Part shown: positions 16,623 through 25,114 of the stretch, piece by piece
How the letters are laid out: each line of letters opens with the position of its first letter
Position numbering within the stretch: the stretch's first letter is position 1
Source: Mycolicibacterium bacteremicum
GTDB lineage: Bacteria > Actinomycetota > Actinomycetes > Mycobacteriales > Mycobacteriaceae
DNA: 64,000 nt
Direction of reading: 5' to 3'
Assembly (NCBI RefSeq): GCF_943913955.1
Contig: NZ_CALUAE010000012.1
Location: forward strand, 32,545-96,544
Notes under the pieces: generated by a model
Told to the model about the DNA's origin: nothing
The model's input: only the letters and a program-made list of their open reading frames with translations
The model's database searches: none
Program-made: the position numbers and the translations under genes

Positions 16623-17045
16623 ACCAACGACAGGGTCACGGTTGCGTGACGTTATTTCCGCTCCGGCGAACGGTTTTGACGAGATTCCTGGACGAGCGAA
16701 CCACTTCCCGATGAGGACCGAAAATTTACCGAGATGACGGTCCGCGCATTTTTACACCGCAGCAAATTCGTGATCATCCGGGATAGTTGCAAACAGAAGT
16801 AGCTGCATCCCGGCTCGCCACGCCCTGTTACGTCGTCGCGGACACGACGCGCCCGCCCACGCAGTCACCGCGCGTCACTTTGCTGATCTTGATCAGCGAC
16901 GTCGCGTCCGCCACCGGCCGCCGGTCACCGAGAAGCGCCGCGCACCGATCCGATCCGGATTCCCACCGCTGCGGCAAAGCGGTTGTGCGGCTTACATTGA
17001 GCGCCATCGCAGCCTGTTCCGCTCCGGACTGCCAGAGAGGCCGTC
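16623..17045. other. 423-bp intergenic region with an operator-like palindrome
   Basis: No convincing coding frame is present. The left half (16640-16790) is markedly richer in A and T than the genes around it. A 16-bp near-palindrome, GCTGATC-TT-GATCAGC, sits at 16882-16897, about 150 nt before the GH-A glycosidase start. TACATT at 16993-16998 could be a -10 element. AGAGAGG just before 17046 is the ribosome site. Confidence 0.6.
16882..16897. promoter_or_regulatory. Operator-like palindrome GCTGATC-TT-GATCAGC
   Basis: Two perfect 7-bp arms with a 2-nt spacer lie inside the long intergenic region upstream of the secreted glycosidase gene at 17046. The size and symmetry suit a dimeric repressor or activator. 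No regulator gene is next to it, so the binding protein is unknown. Confidence 0.45.
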
Positions 17046-18152
17046 ATGCTGTCCCTACCTTTTCGCGCCATTGCCCGGCGCGCCCGCATCGCCGCACTCA
17101 TCACCGCGATGGTGTTTGCGACCTCGGTCGAGACAACCACCGCGCATGCGGTGGCGCCCGCCCGTATCGACACCTCCGCCAGTGCGCTGGGCATCGCCGA
17201 ATCGAATCTCTACTTCATGACACCCGCCGAGTTGACCACTGCCATGCAGGCTTTCGAGCAGATGGGGGTGACCCAGATCCGGGTGTTCCTACCGTGGCGG
17301 GCCATGGAACCGTCGCGCGGCGGGTACAACTGGGCCGTCTCCGACCGGATCCTCGACGCCGCCGCACAGCAGGGCATCGCCGTCGTCGGCGCGGTCACCA
17401 GTACACCGATCTGGGCTTCGCGCAACGGATTCTGGCTCCCGAACGCCGCGCCGAATGATCCCGCCGATTACGCCACGTTCATGACCCAGTTGGCGCTGCG
17501 CTACGGCGCGGCCGGTGGTAATCCGCGCATCGCCGCCTACGAGATCTGGAACGAGCCCAACGCGAACATCGGTTGGTCCCCCGAACCCAACGTCGCCGGC
17601 TACACCGCCCTGCTCAAGGCGGCCTACACCGCGATCAAGGCCGTCGAGCCGACCGCACTGATCATCGGGGGCGTCCTGGGCGCCGGGCTGAGCTTCGGGA
17701 CCTGGACCATCAATCCGGTCAACTATCTGAGCCAGATGTACGCCCAAGGCGCGCAGGGCTATTTCGATGCGCTGTCCTTCCATCCCTACAACTTCTCCAG
17801 CAGCTTCTCGGCCGGAATGCCTCACGCCAACACTCCTTACCGCCAACTGATGTCGCTGCGTGAGTTGATGAACAACGCCGGTGACGGTGCGAAGCTCATC
17901 TGGACCACCGAGTACGGGGTTCCGACCTCGGCGGTGAACGCCGCCACCCAGGCGGCGTGGATGGTCGACTTCGCCGATACCTGGTCCGGTCTCGACGGTG
18001 TCGGACCGATGTTCATCTACTCGCTGGTGGACCGGCCGAACGAGACCCCGTGGGGCATCTACGACCGCAACTGGGCCGCCAAGCCCGCGGTGGAGGCGAT
18101 CCGGGGTTGGATCGCCGACCACAACGGGACGCTGCTGAAGACGAGCGGTTAG
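17046..18152 (+). CDS. Secreted clan GH-A glycoside hydrolase
   Basis: This 368-residue secreted protein (signal peptide about 1-35, AHAVAPA) has the TIM-barrel pattern of clan GH-A retaining glycosidases. The acid/base is Glu170 in YEIWNEPN and the nucleophile is Glu289 in WTTEYGVP. DALSFHPYNF lies between them. It resembles GH39/GH5-like 'cellulase family' proteins common in actinobacteria. The exact GH family and the polysaccharide cannot be assigned from motifs. With the GH6 enzyme 2 kb away on the other strand, it suggests beta-glucan or cell-envelope glycan processing. Its end overlaps the convergent small secreted gene by 4 bp. Confidence 0.85.
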   Translation: MLSLPFRAIARRARIAALITAMVFATSVETTTAHAVAPARIDTSASALGIAESNLYFMTPAELTTAMQAFEQMGVTQIRVFLPWRAMEPSRGGYNWAVSDRILDAAAQQGIAVVGAVTSTPIWASRNGFWLPNAAPNDPADYATFMTQLALRYGAAGGNPRIAAYEIWNEPNANIGWSPEPNVAGYTALLKAAYTAIKAVEPTALIIGGVLGAGLSFGTWTINPVNYLSQMYAQGAQGYFDALSFHPYNFSSSFSAGMPHANTPYRQLMSLRELMNNAGDGAKLIWTTEYGVPTSAVNAATQAAWMVDFADTWSGLDGVGPMFIYSLVDRPNETPWGIYDRNWAAKPAVEAIRGWIADHNGTLLKTSG

Positions 18153-18394
18153 ATGGCGCCCGGTGTTCCGGGCAGGCTGAGACCGCCGTCGACGTTGGGC
18201 ACCATCTGACCCGAACTGGGTTGGCCGAACGGCACGTACGGACCGCCCGAGCAGATCGGCGAGAGGGGCTCGGCCGCACAGGCCGGGTCGTCAGGACTGG
18301 TGGGGGCCGCCTGCGCGGCGGCCATCCCGCCCGTGATGGCGAGACCGAACAGCGCGGCACCGGTGATGAGCCCACGCGTGATCGAAGTAGACAT
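18149..18394 (-). CDS. Small secreted protein, Pro-rich
   Basis: The frame encodes 81 residues: a clear signal peptide (ITRGLITGAALFGLAITG, cleavage near AQAAPTSP) and a mature part of about 50 residues with two cysteines (PACAAEPLSPIC) that could pair. Two nearby ATGs (18400 and 18394) are possible; 18394 has GGGA 7 nt upstream. I recognise no family beyond small exported mycobacterial proteins. The last 4 bp overlap the convergent glycosidase gene. Confidence 0.7.
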   Translation of the reverse strand: MSTSITRGLITGAALFGLAITGGMAAAQAAPTSPDDPACAAEPLSPICSGGPYVPFGQPSSGQMVPNVDGGLSLPGTPGAI

Positions 18395-18501
18395 CGTCAT
18401 TTCCCGCCTGTAGTTGCCATACACGAATGATGAGCTCCGATACTGGCACGTGAACACCGCGAAATGGTCAGTTTCATCAATTTGCTGTAGTGACCCGGCG
18501 G

Positions 18502-20145
18502 TCAATTCGACGATTCGCGGACCCGGCCGTCCTGGACCACCCAGTGCCGGTCCAGCCGGACGTTGGCCAGCATGCGCCGGTCGTGGGTCACCAGCAGCAG
18601 CGCACCGTCGTAACTGTCGAGCGCCTGCTCGAGCTGTTCGATGGCGGGCAGGTCGAGGTGATTCGTCGGCTCATCGAGCACCAGGACGTTGGTGCCGCGG
18701 GCCTGCAGCAGCGCCATCCCGGCGCGCGTCCGCTCCCCCGGTGAGAGGTCGTCGACCGCCCGCTCGACATGGTCGGCGCCCAGGCCGAACTTGGCCAGCA
18801 GGGTCCGCACATCAGCGGTCGACCAGTCCGGGACATGTGCCTCGAATCGGTCCACCAGCCGTCCGGTGCCGACGAATTCGGCTCGGGCCTGGTCGATCTC
18901 GCCGATCGCGACGCTGGCGCCCATACCGGCCCGCCCGCTGTCGGGTGCGCGGCGGCCGAGCAACAGCCGCAACAACGTCGACTTGCCTGCCCCGTTGGGA
19001 CCGGTGATGCCGATCCGGTCGCCCGCATTCACCTGTAGCGAGACCGGACCGAAGACGAAGTCACCTTGCCGCACAACGGCATCGTCGAGTGTGGCGACCA
19101 CGGCGCTGGCGCGTGGCGCGGTGCCGATACTGAACTGCAGGGTCCACTCCTTGCGCGGCTCCTCGACCTCCTCGAGGCGCGCGATCCGGCTCTCCATCTG
19201 GCGGACCTTCTGCGCCTGCTTCTCGCTGGACTCCGTCTGCGCCCGGCGACGGTTCTTGTCGTTGTCCGGCGCCTTGCGCATCGCGTTGCGCACACCCTGA
19301 CTCGACCACTCCCGTTGCACCCGGGCCCGCGCCACCAGATCCGCCTTGCGTCCGGCGAATTCCTCGTACGCCTCGCGGCGGTGCCTGCGCGCCACCGCAC
19401 GCTCGTCCAGGTAGCTCTCGTAGCCACCGCCGAAGACCGTGGTGAGGTTCTGCGCCAGATCGAGTTCCAGGACCCGTGTCACCGTGCGGGCCAGGAACTC
19501 CCGGTCGTGGCTGACCAGCACCACCCCGCCGCGCAGCTCCCGGACGAACTGCTCCAGCCGGACCAGCCCGTCGAGGTCCAGATCGTTGGTGGGCTCGTCG
19601 AGCAGCACGATGTCGAACCTCGACAACATCAGCGCGGCCAACCCGACACGGGCGGCCTGCCCGCCCGACAGCGCCGTCATCGGGGTGGTGTCCGGGTCGA
19701 TCGCGAGTGCCAGATCCGCCAATACCGGCGGGAGCCGCTCGTCCAGGTCGGCCGCGCCGGTGGCCAACCAATGATCGAGGGCGGTGCCGTACGCGTCGGC
19801 GGCCGCATCGGATTCGGACAGCTTCTCCGCCGCGGACTCCATCGCCGCGGTCGCGGCCGCGCAACCCGTCCGACGGGCGATATAGGCGGCGACGGTCTCC
19901 CCGGTGAGCCGTTCGTGCTCCTGGGGCAGCCACCCGACGAAGGCATCGGCCGGGGCCAGGCTCACCGTTCCGTCGAGCGGTGGCAGGTCGCCGGCCAGGA
20001 TCCGCATCAGGGTGCTCTTACCCGCGCCGTTGGCCCCGACGACGCCGAGCACGTCCCCCGGGGCGACCGTGACGTTGACGTTCTCGAACAGCGTCCGGTG
20101 CGCGAAGCCGCCGGCCACGTCCTTGGCCACCAGGGTGGCGGTCAT
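18502..20145 (-). CDS. ABC-F family ATPase
   Basis: The 547-residue protein has two ATP-binding cassettes and no membrane segment, the ABC-F layout. Walker A motifs are GVVGANGAGKST and GITGPNGAGKST. Signature and Walker B motifs are LSGGQAARVG with LLDEPTNDLDLD, and LSPGERTRAG with VLDEPTNHLDLP. The linker between them is charged and helical. ABC-F proteins bind the ribosomal E site and either relieve stalled translation or give resistance to antibiotics such as macrolides; M. tuberculosis Rv1473 is of this class. The ATG at 20145 overlaps the zinc-ribbon stop by 4 bp, so both are read from one transcript. Resistance versus housekeeping cannot be told from sequence. Confidence 0.9.
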   Translation of the reverse strand: MTATLVAKDVAGGFAHRTLFENVNVTVAPGDVLGVVGANGAGKSTLMRILAGDLPPLDGTVSLAPADAFVGWLPQEHERLTGETVAAYIARRTGCAAATAAMESAAEKLSESDAAADAYGTALDHWLATGAADLDERLPPVLADLALAIDPDTTPMTALSGGQAARVGLAALMLSRFDIVLLDEPTNDLDLDGLVRLEQFVRELRGGVVLVSHDREFLARTVTRVLELDLAQNLTTVFGGGYESYLDERAVARRHRREAYEEFAGRKADLVARARVQREWSSQGVRNAMRKAPDNDKNRRRAQTESSEKQAQKVRQMESRIARLEEVEEPRKEWTLQFSIGTAPRASAVVATLDDAVVRQGDFVFGPVSLQVNAGDRIGITGPNGAGKSTLLRLLLGRRAPDSGRAGMGASVAIGEIDQARAEFVGTGRLVDRFEAHVPDWSTADVRTLLAKFGLGADHVERAVDDLSPGERTRAGMALLQARGTNVLVLDEPTNHLDLPAIEQLEQALDSYDGALLLVTHDRRMLANVRLDRHWVVQDGRVRESSN

Positions 20146-20345
20146 ACCGCGATGCTCGCGCCGCAGATGCCGCACACCTCGAATTGCTTACGACTCCACC
20201 GGGCGATCGGGATGAAGAACAGCGTGAACTGTTTGTACTGGCGCATCCGCGACCACTGGGTGGTGTTGTGGCACCGCGGGCAGGTCCGGACGTCGGCCGC
20301 GCCGAGCAGTTTCTGTTTGGTGCCGAAGCCGAAGATGAAGAGCAC
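20142..20345 (-). CDS. Small zinc-ribbon protein
   Basis: This is a 67-residue protein with two CxxC knuckles, CPRC (residues 22-25) and CGIC (58-61), separated by an aromatic/basic segment that includes QFTLFFIPIARWSRK. It matches the zinc_ribbon_15 type. The GTG at 20345 has TAGGCT (20352-20357 on the minus strand) exactly 6 nt upstream, so the mRNA is probably leaderless. The stop overlaps the ABC-F start by 4 bp (20142-20145), which implies coupled translation and perhaps a shared ribosome-related job. The function is unknown. Confidence 0.8.
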   Translation of the reverse strand: MLFIFGFGTKQKLLGAADVRTCPRCHNTTQWSRMRQYKQFTLFFIPIARWSRKQFEVCGICGASIAV

Positions 20346-20351
20346 GTCTCC

Positions 20352-20379
20352 AGCCTAGAGAGGCCGCCGAGACTAGATT
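20352..20379. promoter_or_regulatory. Divergent leaderless promoter pair
   Basis: Within 41 bp between two GTG starts lie two -10 hexamers in opposite directions: TAGGCT (20352-20357, minus, 6 nt from the zinc-ribbon GTG at 20345) and TAGATT (20374-20379, plus, 7 nt from the GNAT GTG at 20387). Their -35 regions must overlap the opposite promoter. Confidence 0.55.
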
Positions 20380-20386
20380 GCGTGGC

Positions 20387-20848
20387 GTGAGCAGTTCCAT
20401 CCGCGCCGCGACGGCCGACGACATCGTCGCCGTCGAGCACATCGTCGCGGCCGCCTACCGCCCGTACATCGCCCGCATCGGCCGCGCCCCCGCCCCGATG
20501 ACCGCCGATCACCGCGCGCTGCTGCCGCACACCCATGTCCTGCTCGACGCGGACGCCGTCGTGGGGGTGCTGGTCGCGATCCCGGCAGCCGATCACCTGT
20601 TGGTCGAGAACGTCGCCGTAGACCCCGGGTGGCACGGACGCGGATTCGGCCGGCGGTTGCTCGATCACGCCGAAACGCAGGCGCTGCGAGGCGGATTCAC
20701 CCAGATCCGGCTCTACACCAACGCCGCGATGACCGAGAATCTGAGGATGTACCCGCGGTTGGGTTACACCGAGGTGGGCAGGCGCACCGAGGACGGATTC
20801 GACCGGGTCTTCCTCTGCAAGGACATCACTGCGCCAGCACCTCGTTGA
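20387..20848 (+). CDS. GNAT family N-acetyltransferase
   Basis: The 153-residue protein has the GNAT fold with the acetyl-CoA pyrophosphate loop VDPGWHGRGFGRRLL (motif A, Q/R-x-x-G-x-G/A type) and LYTNAAMTENLRMYPRLGYTE (motif B). The substrate is unknown; family members acetylate small amines, protein N-termini or antibiotics. The GTG at 20387 appears leaderless. Its 3' end overlaps the convergent TetR gene by 23 bp (20826-20848). Confidence 0.85.
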   Translation: MSSSIRAATADDIVAVEHIVAAAYRPYIARIGRAPAPMTADHRALLPHTHVLLDADAVVGVLVAIPAADHLLVENVAVDPGWHGRGFGRRLLDHAETQALRGGFTQIRLYTNAAMTENLRMYPRLGYTEVGRRTEDGFDRVFLCKDITAPAPR

Positions 20849-21401
20849 CCGCGGCCTGCACACCGCGCCCGGCGGCGATGATCGGTTCGACCGAACGCAG
20901 GGTGCGGCACAGCACGAAGGCCCCCTCCAGGGCGGTGAGGGTGATCAGCGCCAGCCGCCGGCTCTGTTCACCGTCGATGTCGAGTTGGCCGAACCACTCG
21001 GTGATCCCGTCCACCCAGGTCTGGAAGACCGTGGCCGATTCTCGTCGCAGGGTGTCATTGGTGCTCGCCACCTCCAGCGCGATGGTCTCGATGGAGCACG
21101 CCTCGCTGTAGTCCTGCTCCTCCATCAGCCGGCCCGCGCCGGCGAACAGTTCCTCGATGCCGCCGGCGGGATCGGTGACCGAGAGCTGCGCCCCGACGAA
21201 TCGGCCGTAGCGGATGCCCTCGGCGCGGATGACCTCCGCGGTGATGGCTTCCTTACCGCCCGGGAAGTGGTGGTAGATCGACCCGAACGGGGCCCTGGCC
21301 GCCGCGGAGATCTGCTTGAGACCGGTGGCCGCCATGCCCTGTCTGCGGTACAACTCGGCGGTCGCGGTCAGGATCCGGTCGCGGGTGTCCGGGTCGGCCA
21401 T
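20826..21401 (-). CDS. TetR family regulator
   Basis: The 191-residue protein has an N-terminal TetR helix-turn-helix (RDRILTATAELYRRQGMA, then FGSIYHHFPGGKEAI) and a helical ligand domain of the TetR_C LfrR/YxaF-like type. The ATG at 21401 is used because AAGGAG sits 7 nt upstream, whereas an earlier GTG at 21407 is only 1 nt away from it. It is divergent from the hydrolase gene at 21479 with 77 bp between them, and probably represses it. Its 3' end overlaps the GNAT gene. Confidence 0.88.
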   Translation of the reverse strand: MADPDTRDRILTATAELYRRQGMAATGLKQISAAARAPFGSIYHHFPGGKEAITAEVIRAEGIRYGRFVGAQLSVTDPAGGIEELFAGAGRLMEEQDYSEACSIETIALEVASTNDTLRRESATVFQTWVDGITEWFGQLDIDGEQSRRLALITLTALEGAFVLCRTLRSVEPIIAAGRGVQAAVNEVLAQ

Positions 21402-21453
21402 CTCCACTCTCCTTCTTGCACGGCGCGCGCTGCGAGCATATCGTCAGGGCAAT

Positions 21454-21476
21454 TAGAACGATCTATCTAGGAGATC
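21454..21476. promoter_or_regulatory. Candidate TetR operator
   Basis: In the divergent gap, GATCT (21460-21464) and AGATC (21472-21476) form an inverted repeat with a 7-nt spacer, overlapping TAGA/TCTA arms from 21454. The position next to the hydrolase ribosome site suits repression by the adjacent TetR. The arms are short, so confidence is low. Confidence 0.4.
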
Positions 21477-21478
21477 GC

Positions 21479-22303
21479 ATGCCCCACGTCGACGTGCCGT
21501 CCGGCCGCATCGCCTACCAGGACACCGGCGGCGACGGCCCGGTCCTCGTCTTCGGACACGGCCTGCTGATGGACGGCAGGCAATGGCGCAAGGTGATCCC
21601 ACAGCTACCCGAATACCGTTGCATCACACCGACACTGCCGATGGGTGCGCACAAGCAGGCGATGCGCCCCGCGGCCGACCTCACCGAGCAGGGCGTGGCC
21701 GCCATCCTGGCCGATGTGCTGGACGCCCTGGACCTGCGGGACGTCACGCTGGTGCTCAACGACTGGGGCGGCGGCCAGTTCCTCATCTCCGACGGCCGCG
21801 ACGAACGCCTGGGTCGGCTGGTGCTCGCCTCCTGCACCGCGTTCGACAACTATCCGCCCGCACCCGCCCGCCCGGCGGCCATGCTGTGCCGCCTCCCCGG
21901 TGGCGGCTGGGTACTGACCAGGCTGCTGGGCACGAAATTCTTCCGGCACAGCACGCGGGCCTACGGCGCACTGACCAAACGTGGCCTGCCCGACGCCCTC
22001 TTCGACGACTGGTTCGAACCCGCGGTCCGCGACCCGGCCGTGCGCCGCGATCTGGTCAAGTTCGCCACCGGTGCGCCGTCGCGGCGCCGCCTGCTCGAGC
22101 TCTCGCAGCGGATGCGGCGCTTCACCAAGCCCGTGCTGGTGCTGTGGGCCCGCGAGGACCGGATGATGCCGCCCGCACACGCCGACCGATTGGCGGAGCT
22201 CTACCCGAATGCGACCAAGGAGATCGTCGAGGACTCGTGGACCCTGATCCCCGAGGATCGGCCGGAGGTCATGGTGGCGGCGTTGCGGCACTTCGTCGGG
22301 TGA
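21479..22303 (+). CDS. Alpha/beta hydrolase with Asp nucleophile, catalytic His absent
   Basis: The 274-residue protein has the alpha/beta hydrolase fold. The nucleophile elbow LVLNDWGGGQ puts Asp95 where haloalkane dehalogenases and epoxide hydrolases have their aspartate nucleophile. FGHGLLMDGRQW forms the oxyanion region and AREDRMMPP gives a possible acid, Asp227. The place where the catalytic histidine is expected reads EDSWTLIPEDRPE, with Trp254 instead. So it may be inactive as a classical hydrolase or use another base. AGGAG precedes the ATG at 21479. It is divergent from a TetR gene that probably controls it. Confidence 0.82.
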   Translation: MPHVDVPSGRIAYQDTGGDGPVLVFGHGLLMDGRQWRKVIPQLPEYRCITPTLPMGAHKQAMRPAADLTEQGVAAILADVLDALDLRDVTLVLNDWGGGQFLISDGRDERLGRLVLASCTAFDNYPPAPARPAAMLCRLPGGGWVLTRLLGTKFFRHSTRAYGALTKRGLPDALFDDWFEPAVRDPAVRRDLVKFATGAPSRRRLLELSQRMRRFTKPVLVLWAREDRMMPPAHADRLAELYPNATKEIVEDSWTLIPEDRPEVMVAALRHFVG

Positions 22304-22399
22304 CCGGGCCGCCGAAGTTGGGATCGGTAGGTTGCGCCCTGGAGTGAACTTCCCTCATCGACGCGCCGCACCCGTGGCGCACACCATGAGGAGTCACCC

Positions 22400-22786
22400 A
22401 TGCCGAACACCCGCATCGCCCACATCACCGCCACCGCACTACTCGCCGGCGCAGGCGCCATCGGCGCGCTCGTCGCCACCCCGGCGGTCGCGCACGCCGA
22501 ACCCGGCCGGGCCACCGGTCCCTCCACCTGGTGCCCGGGTCAGTACCAGGGTTTCCCCGCCGCGGGATCCGGTCGGCCCAACTGGGACTGGAACGTCTGC
22601 CACACCTACTGGTGGGTCTACGGCGAGCCGGGCGGCAATGTCGCCGACAGCGTCTGGGAGGGCGCCCTGCCGCCGGCCGAGATCCCGCTGGAGAACCTGA
22701 CCCGACCGCCGTTCAACTGCGGACTCTTCTTCTGCCAGGACCCCGGCGGCCGCTACACCGTCGATCCCCGGATTCCGGCACCGTAG
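22400..22786 (+). CDS. Secreted aromatic-rich small protein
   Basis: The frame encodes 128 residues with a signal peptide (TATALLAGAGAIGALVATP, cleavage near AHAEPGR). The mature part begins with STWCPGQ and contains NWDWNVCHTYWWVYG and FNCGLFFCQDPGG, with four cysteines that could form two disulfides and many tryptophans. Proteins with this WCPGQ pattern recur in mycobacteria but have no assigned role, as far as I know. GAGGAG precedes the ATG. The 96-nt upstream region holds TAGGTT near 22328 as a possible -10. Confidence 0.75.
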   Translation: MPNTRIAHITATALLAGAGAIGALVATPAVAHAEPGRATGPSTWCPGQYQGFPAAGSGRPNWDWNVCHTYWWVYGEPGGNVADSVWEGALPPAEIPLENLTRPPFNCGLFFCQDPGGRYTVDPRIPAP

Positions 22787-22852
22787 CCGCTGCGCGTTAG
22801 GGTGCTCAGGTCAGCGTCAGCAAATATGCAGATAGAAGATTTGAGCCCCATC

Positions 22853-23878
22853 ATGACCGCAGCAGCAGAAGCGTCGACACTCCAAGCCCGAGTCGGCCAC
22901 TACTACCAGATGGACGGCACCTATCTGGTGGGCCGCGAGAAGATCCGTGAATTCGCCCGCGCGGTCCAGGACAAGCACCCCGCGCACTGGGATCTCGACG
23001 CGGCGCGCGCGCTGGGTTATCCGGGTCTGGTCGCTCCGCTGACCTTCACCTCCGCCCCGGCCATGGCCTGCAACCAGCGCATGTTCGAGCAGATCGTGGT
23101 CGGCTACGACATGTATCTGCAGACCGAGGAGGTCTTCGAACAGCACCGGCCGATCGTCGAGGGTGACGAGCTGACCATCGACATCGAACTGGCCTCGGTG
23201 CGCCGCATCGCCGGCCGCGACCTGATCACCGTCACCAACACCTTCACCGACACCGCGGGCGAGGTGGTGCACACCCTGCACACCACCGTCGTCGGGGTCG
23301 GCGCCGAGGAGGTCGACGCCGCCATCCGACCCGCCGTGCAGGGCGTCATGATGCACGGCATCAACATGCTCGGCGCCGAGGAATCGGGGGCACCGTACGA
23401 GAAGACGGTTCGTCCCGAGGGCACCGTGACGATCGCCGACGGCAGCACCCGCACCCCCGCCTCGCCATCCTTCGACGATGTCCAGGTCGGCGACGAACTG
23501 CCCTCGCACCAGGCCCGGCTGTCCCGCGGCGATCTGGTCAACTACGCCGGCGTCGCCGGTGACGCCAATCCGCTGCACTGGGACGAGAACATCGCCAAGC
23601 TGGCCGGCCAAGATGATGTGCTGGCCCACGGCATGCTGACCATGGGGCTGGGCAACAGCTTCGGTTCGGCCTGGTCCGGTGACCCCGGCGCGGTGACCCG
23701 CTATGCGGTGCGCCTCTCGCAACCGGCGATCGTGCCGGCCGGCGGCACCGAGATCGAGTTCACCGGCAAGATCAAATCGCTGGACCCCGCGACGCGCACC
23801 GGGGTCGTGCTGGTCGGCGCCAAGTCCGGCGGTCGCAAGATCTTCGGACTGGCCACGCTCAACGTCCGGTTCAGCTGA
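22853..23878 (+). CDS. Fused (3R)-hydroxyacyl-ACP dehydratase HadA/HadB
   Basis: The 341-residue protein joins a HadA-like half (residues 1-165, with YLVGREKIREFARAV) to a HadB/MaoC half (about 190-341) carrying the hydratase-2 motif AGVAGDANPLHWDENIA with the catalytic Asp and His, then AHGMLTMGL. HadAB-type enzymes remove water from (3R)-hydroxyacyl-ACP in mycolic acid elongation (FAS-II); fused versions are known beside the separate hadABC set. ATG 22853 is chosen because the family starts just before the GHYYQMDGTY-like segment; 22826 is an alternative. Its 3' end overlaps the convergent threonine dehydratase gene by 8 bp. Confidence 0.88.
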   Translation: MTAAAEASTLQARVGHYYQMDGTYLVGREKIREFARAVQDKHPAHWDLDAARALGYPGLVAPLTFTSAPAMACNQRMFEQIVVGYDMYLQTEEVFEQHRPIVEGDELTIDIELASVRRIAGRDLITVTNTFTDTAGEVVHTLHTTVVGVGAEEVDAAIRPAVQGVMMHGINMLGAEESGAPYEKTVRPEGTVTIADGSTRTPASPSFDDVQVGDELPSHQARLSRGDLVNYAGVAGDANPLHWDENIAKLAGQDDVLAHGMLTMGLGNSFGSAWSGDPGAVTRYAVRLSQPAIVPAGGTEIEFTGKIKSLDPATRTGVVLVGAKSGGRKIFGLATLNVRFS

Positions 23879-25100
23879 CCCGGTCGTCCTCGACGGTGGC
23901 CCGCACCCCGGCCTCGGCCAGGGCCGCCAGCACGGCTTCGCGGTGTGCGCTGCCGCGCGTCTCGACCGTGAGCATGACCTCCACCTCGTCGAGCCCCAGC
24001 GTCGGCGCGGTCCGGCGGTGCACGACATCCAGCACGCTCGCACCGCCTGCGCTGACGATGTTCAACAGCCCGCTCAACCCACCGGGGCGGTCGGCGATGA
24101 CGGCCTTGACGACGAGGTAGCGCCCGGCGGCCCGTAGCCCGTGGTTCATCACGTGGGTCAGCACCAGCGGATCGATGTTGCCGCCCGAGAGCACCGCGCA
24201 CACCGGGCCGCGGATGTCGAGTTCCGCGGTCATCAGGGCTGCCACCGCTGCCGCCCCCGCGGGCTCGACGAGCATCTTCGCCCGTTCCAGGCAGAGCAGC
24301 AGTGCCCCCGACAGCGCCTCCTCGCTGACCGTCACGATGGTGTCGACGTACGCCTGCACCGCGGCGAAGGGCACCCGGCCCGGAAGGGGCACCGCGATGC
24401 CGTCGGCCATCGTCGAGACCGACTGTGCGCGAACGGGTTCGCCCGCGCTCAGCGAGGCCGGCCAGGCGGCCGCCCCCACGGCCTGGACGCCGATCACCCG
24501 GACCTGCGGCGCGAGGTGGTGCATGGCCGCGGCGATCCCGGCGACCAGTCCCCCGCCACCGGTGGGCACCAGAATCGTTGCCACATCCGGGATCTGACGC
24601 AGGATCTCGATGCCCACACCCGCCTGCCCCGCCACCACGTCGATGTGGTCGAACGGGTGGATCAGCACCGCGCCGGTCTCCGCCGCGAAGTCGGCGGCGG
24701 CCTCCAGCGCCTCGGCGAGCGTCGCACCGAACAGGTGCACCCGGCCGCCGTAGGCCTTGGTCGCGACGACCTTGGGCAGGGCGGCGTTCTCCGGCATGAA
24801 CACCGTGGCCTCGATCCCGAGCGCACCGGCGGCCCACGCCACGCCCTGGGCGTGGTTGCCCGCACTGGCCGCCACCACCCCCTGTGCCCGCTGCGCCGGG
24901 TCCAGGTTGGCGATCCGGTTGTAGGCGCCGCGTGGCTTGAATGATCCTGTGCGCTGCAGGTTCTCACACTTGAGCCAGACCTGGCGGCCGGTGCGTTCCG
25001 ACAGCACCCGGGAGGCGAGCACCGGCGTCTCCCGGATCACCGGTGCAAGCCGCTCGAACGCTGCGATGATCTCGTCGCGGGTCACCAGGGCGTGGTTCAC
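23871..25100 (-). CDS. ilvA: Threonine ammonia-lyase with ACT domain
   Basis: The 409-residue PLP enzyme deaminates threonine to 2-oxobutyrate, the first step toward isoleucine. The PLP lysine lies in RTGSFKPRGAYN, the phosphate-binding glycine loop is TGGGGLVAG, and ASAGNHAQGVA is the substrate loop. A C-terminal ACT-like regulatory domain (from about residue 325, YLVVKAVIADRPGGLSG) follows. The length fits the shorter ACT-type enzymes. The GTG at 25100 is used; GTG 25085 is also in frame. It begins 14 nt after the stop of the large surface protein gene, so it may be cotranscribed with it, an odd pairing. Confidence 0.9.
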   Translation of the reverse strand: MNHALVTRDEIIAAFERLAPVIRETPVLASRVLSERTGRQVWLKCENLQRTGSFKPRGAYNRIANLDPAQRAQGVVAASAGNHAQGVAWAAGALGIEATVFMPENAALPKVVATKAYGGRVHLFGATLAEALEAAADFAAETGAVLIHPFDHIDVVAGQAGVGIEILRQIPDVATILVPTGGGGLVAGIAAAMHHLAPQVRVIGVQAVGAAAWPASLSAGEPVRAQSVSTMADGIAVPLPGRVPFAAVQAYVDTIVTVSEEALSGALLLCLERAKMLVEPAGAAAVAALMTAELDIRGPVCAVLSGGNIDPLVLTHVMNHGLRAAGRYLVVKAVIADRPGGLSGLLNIVSAGGASVLDVVHRRTAPTLGLDEVEVMLTVETRGSAHREAVLAALAEAGVRATVEDDRVS

Positions 25101-25114
25101 ACACCCATGGTTGG

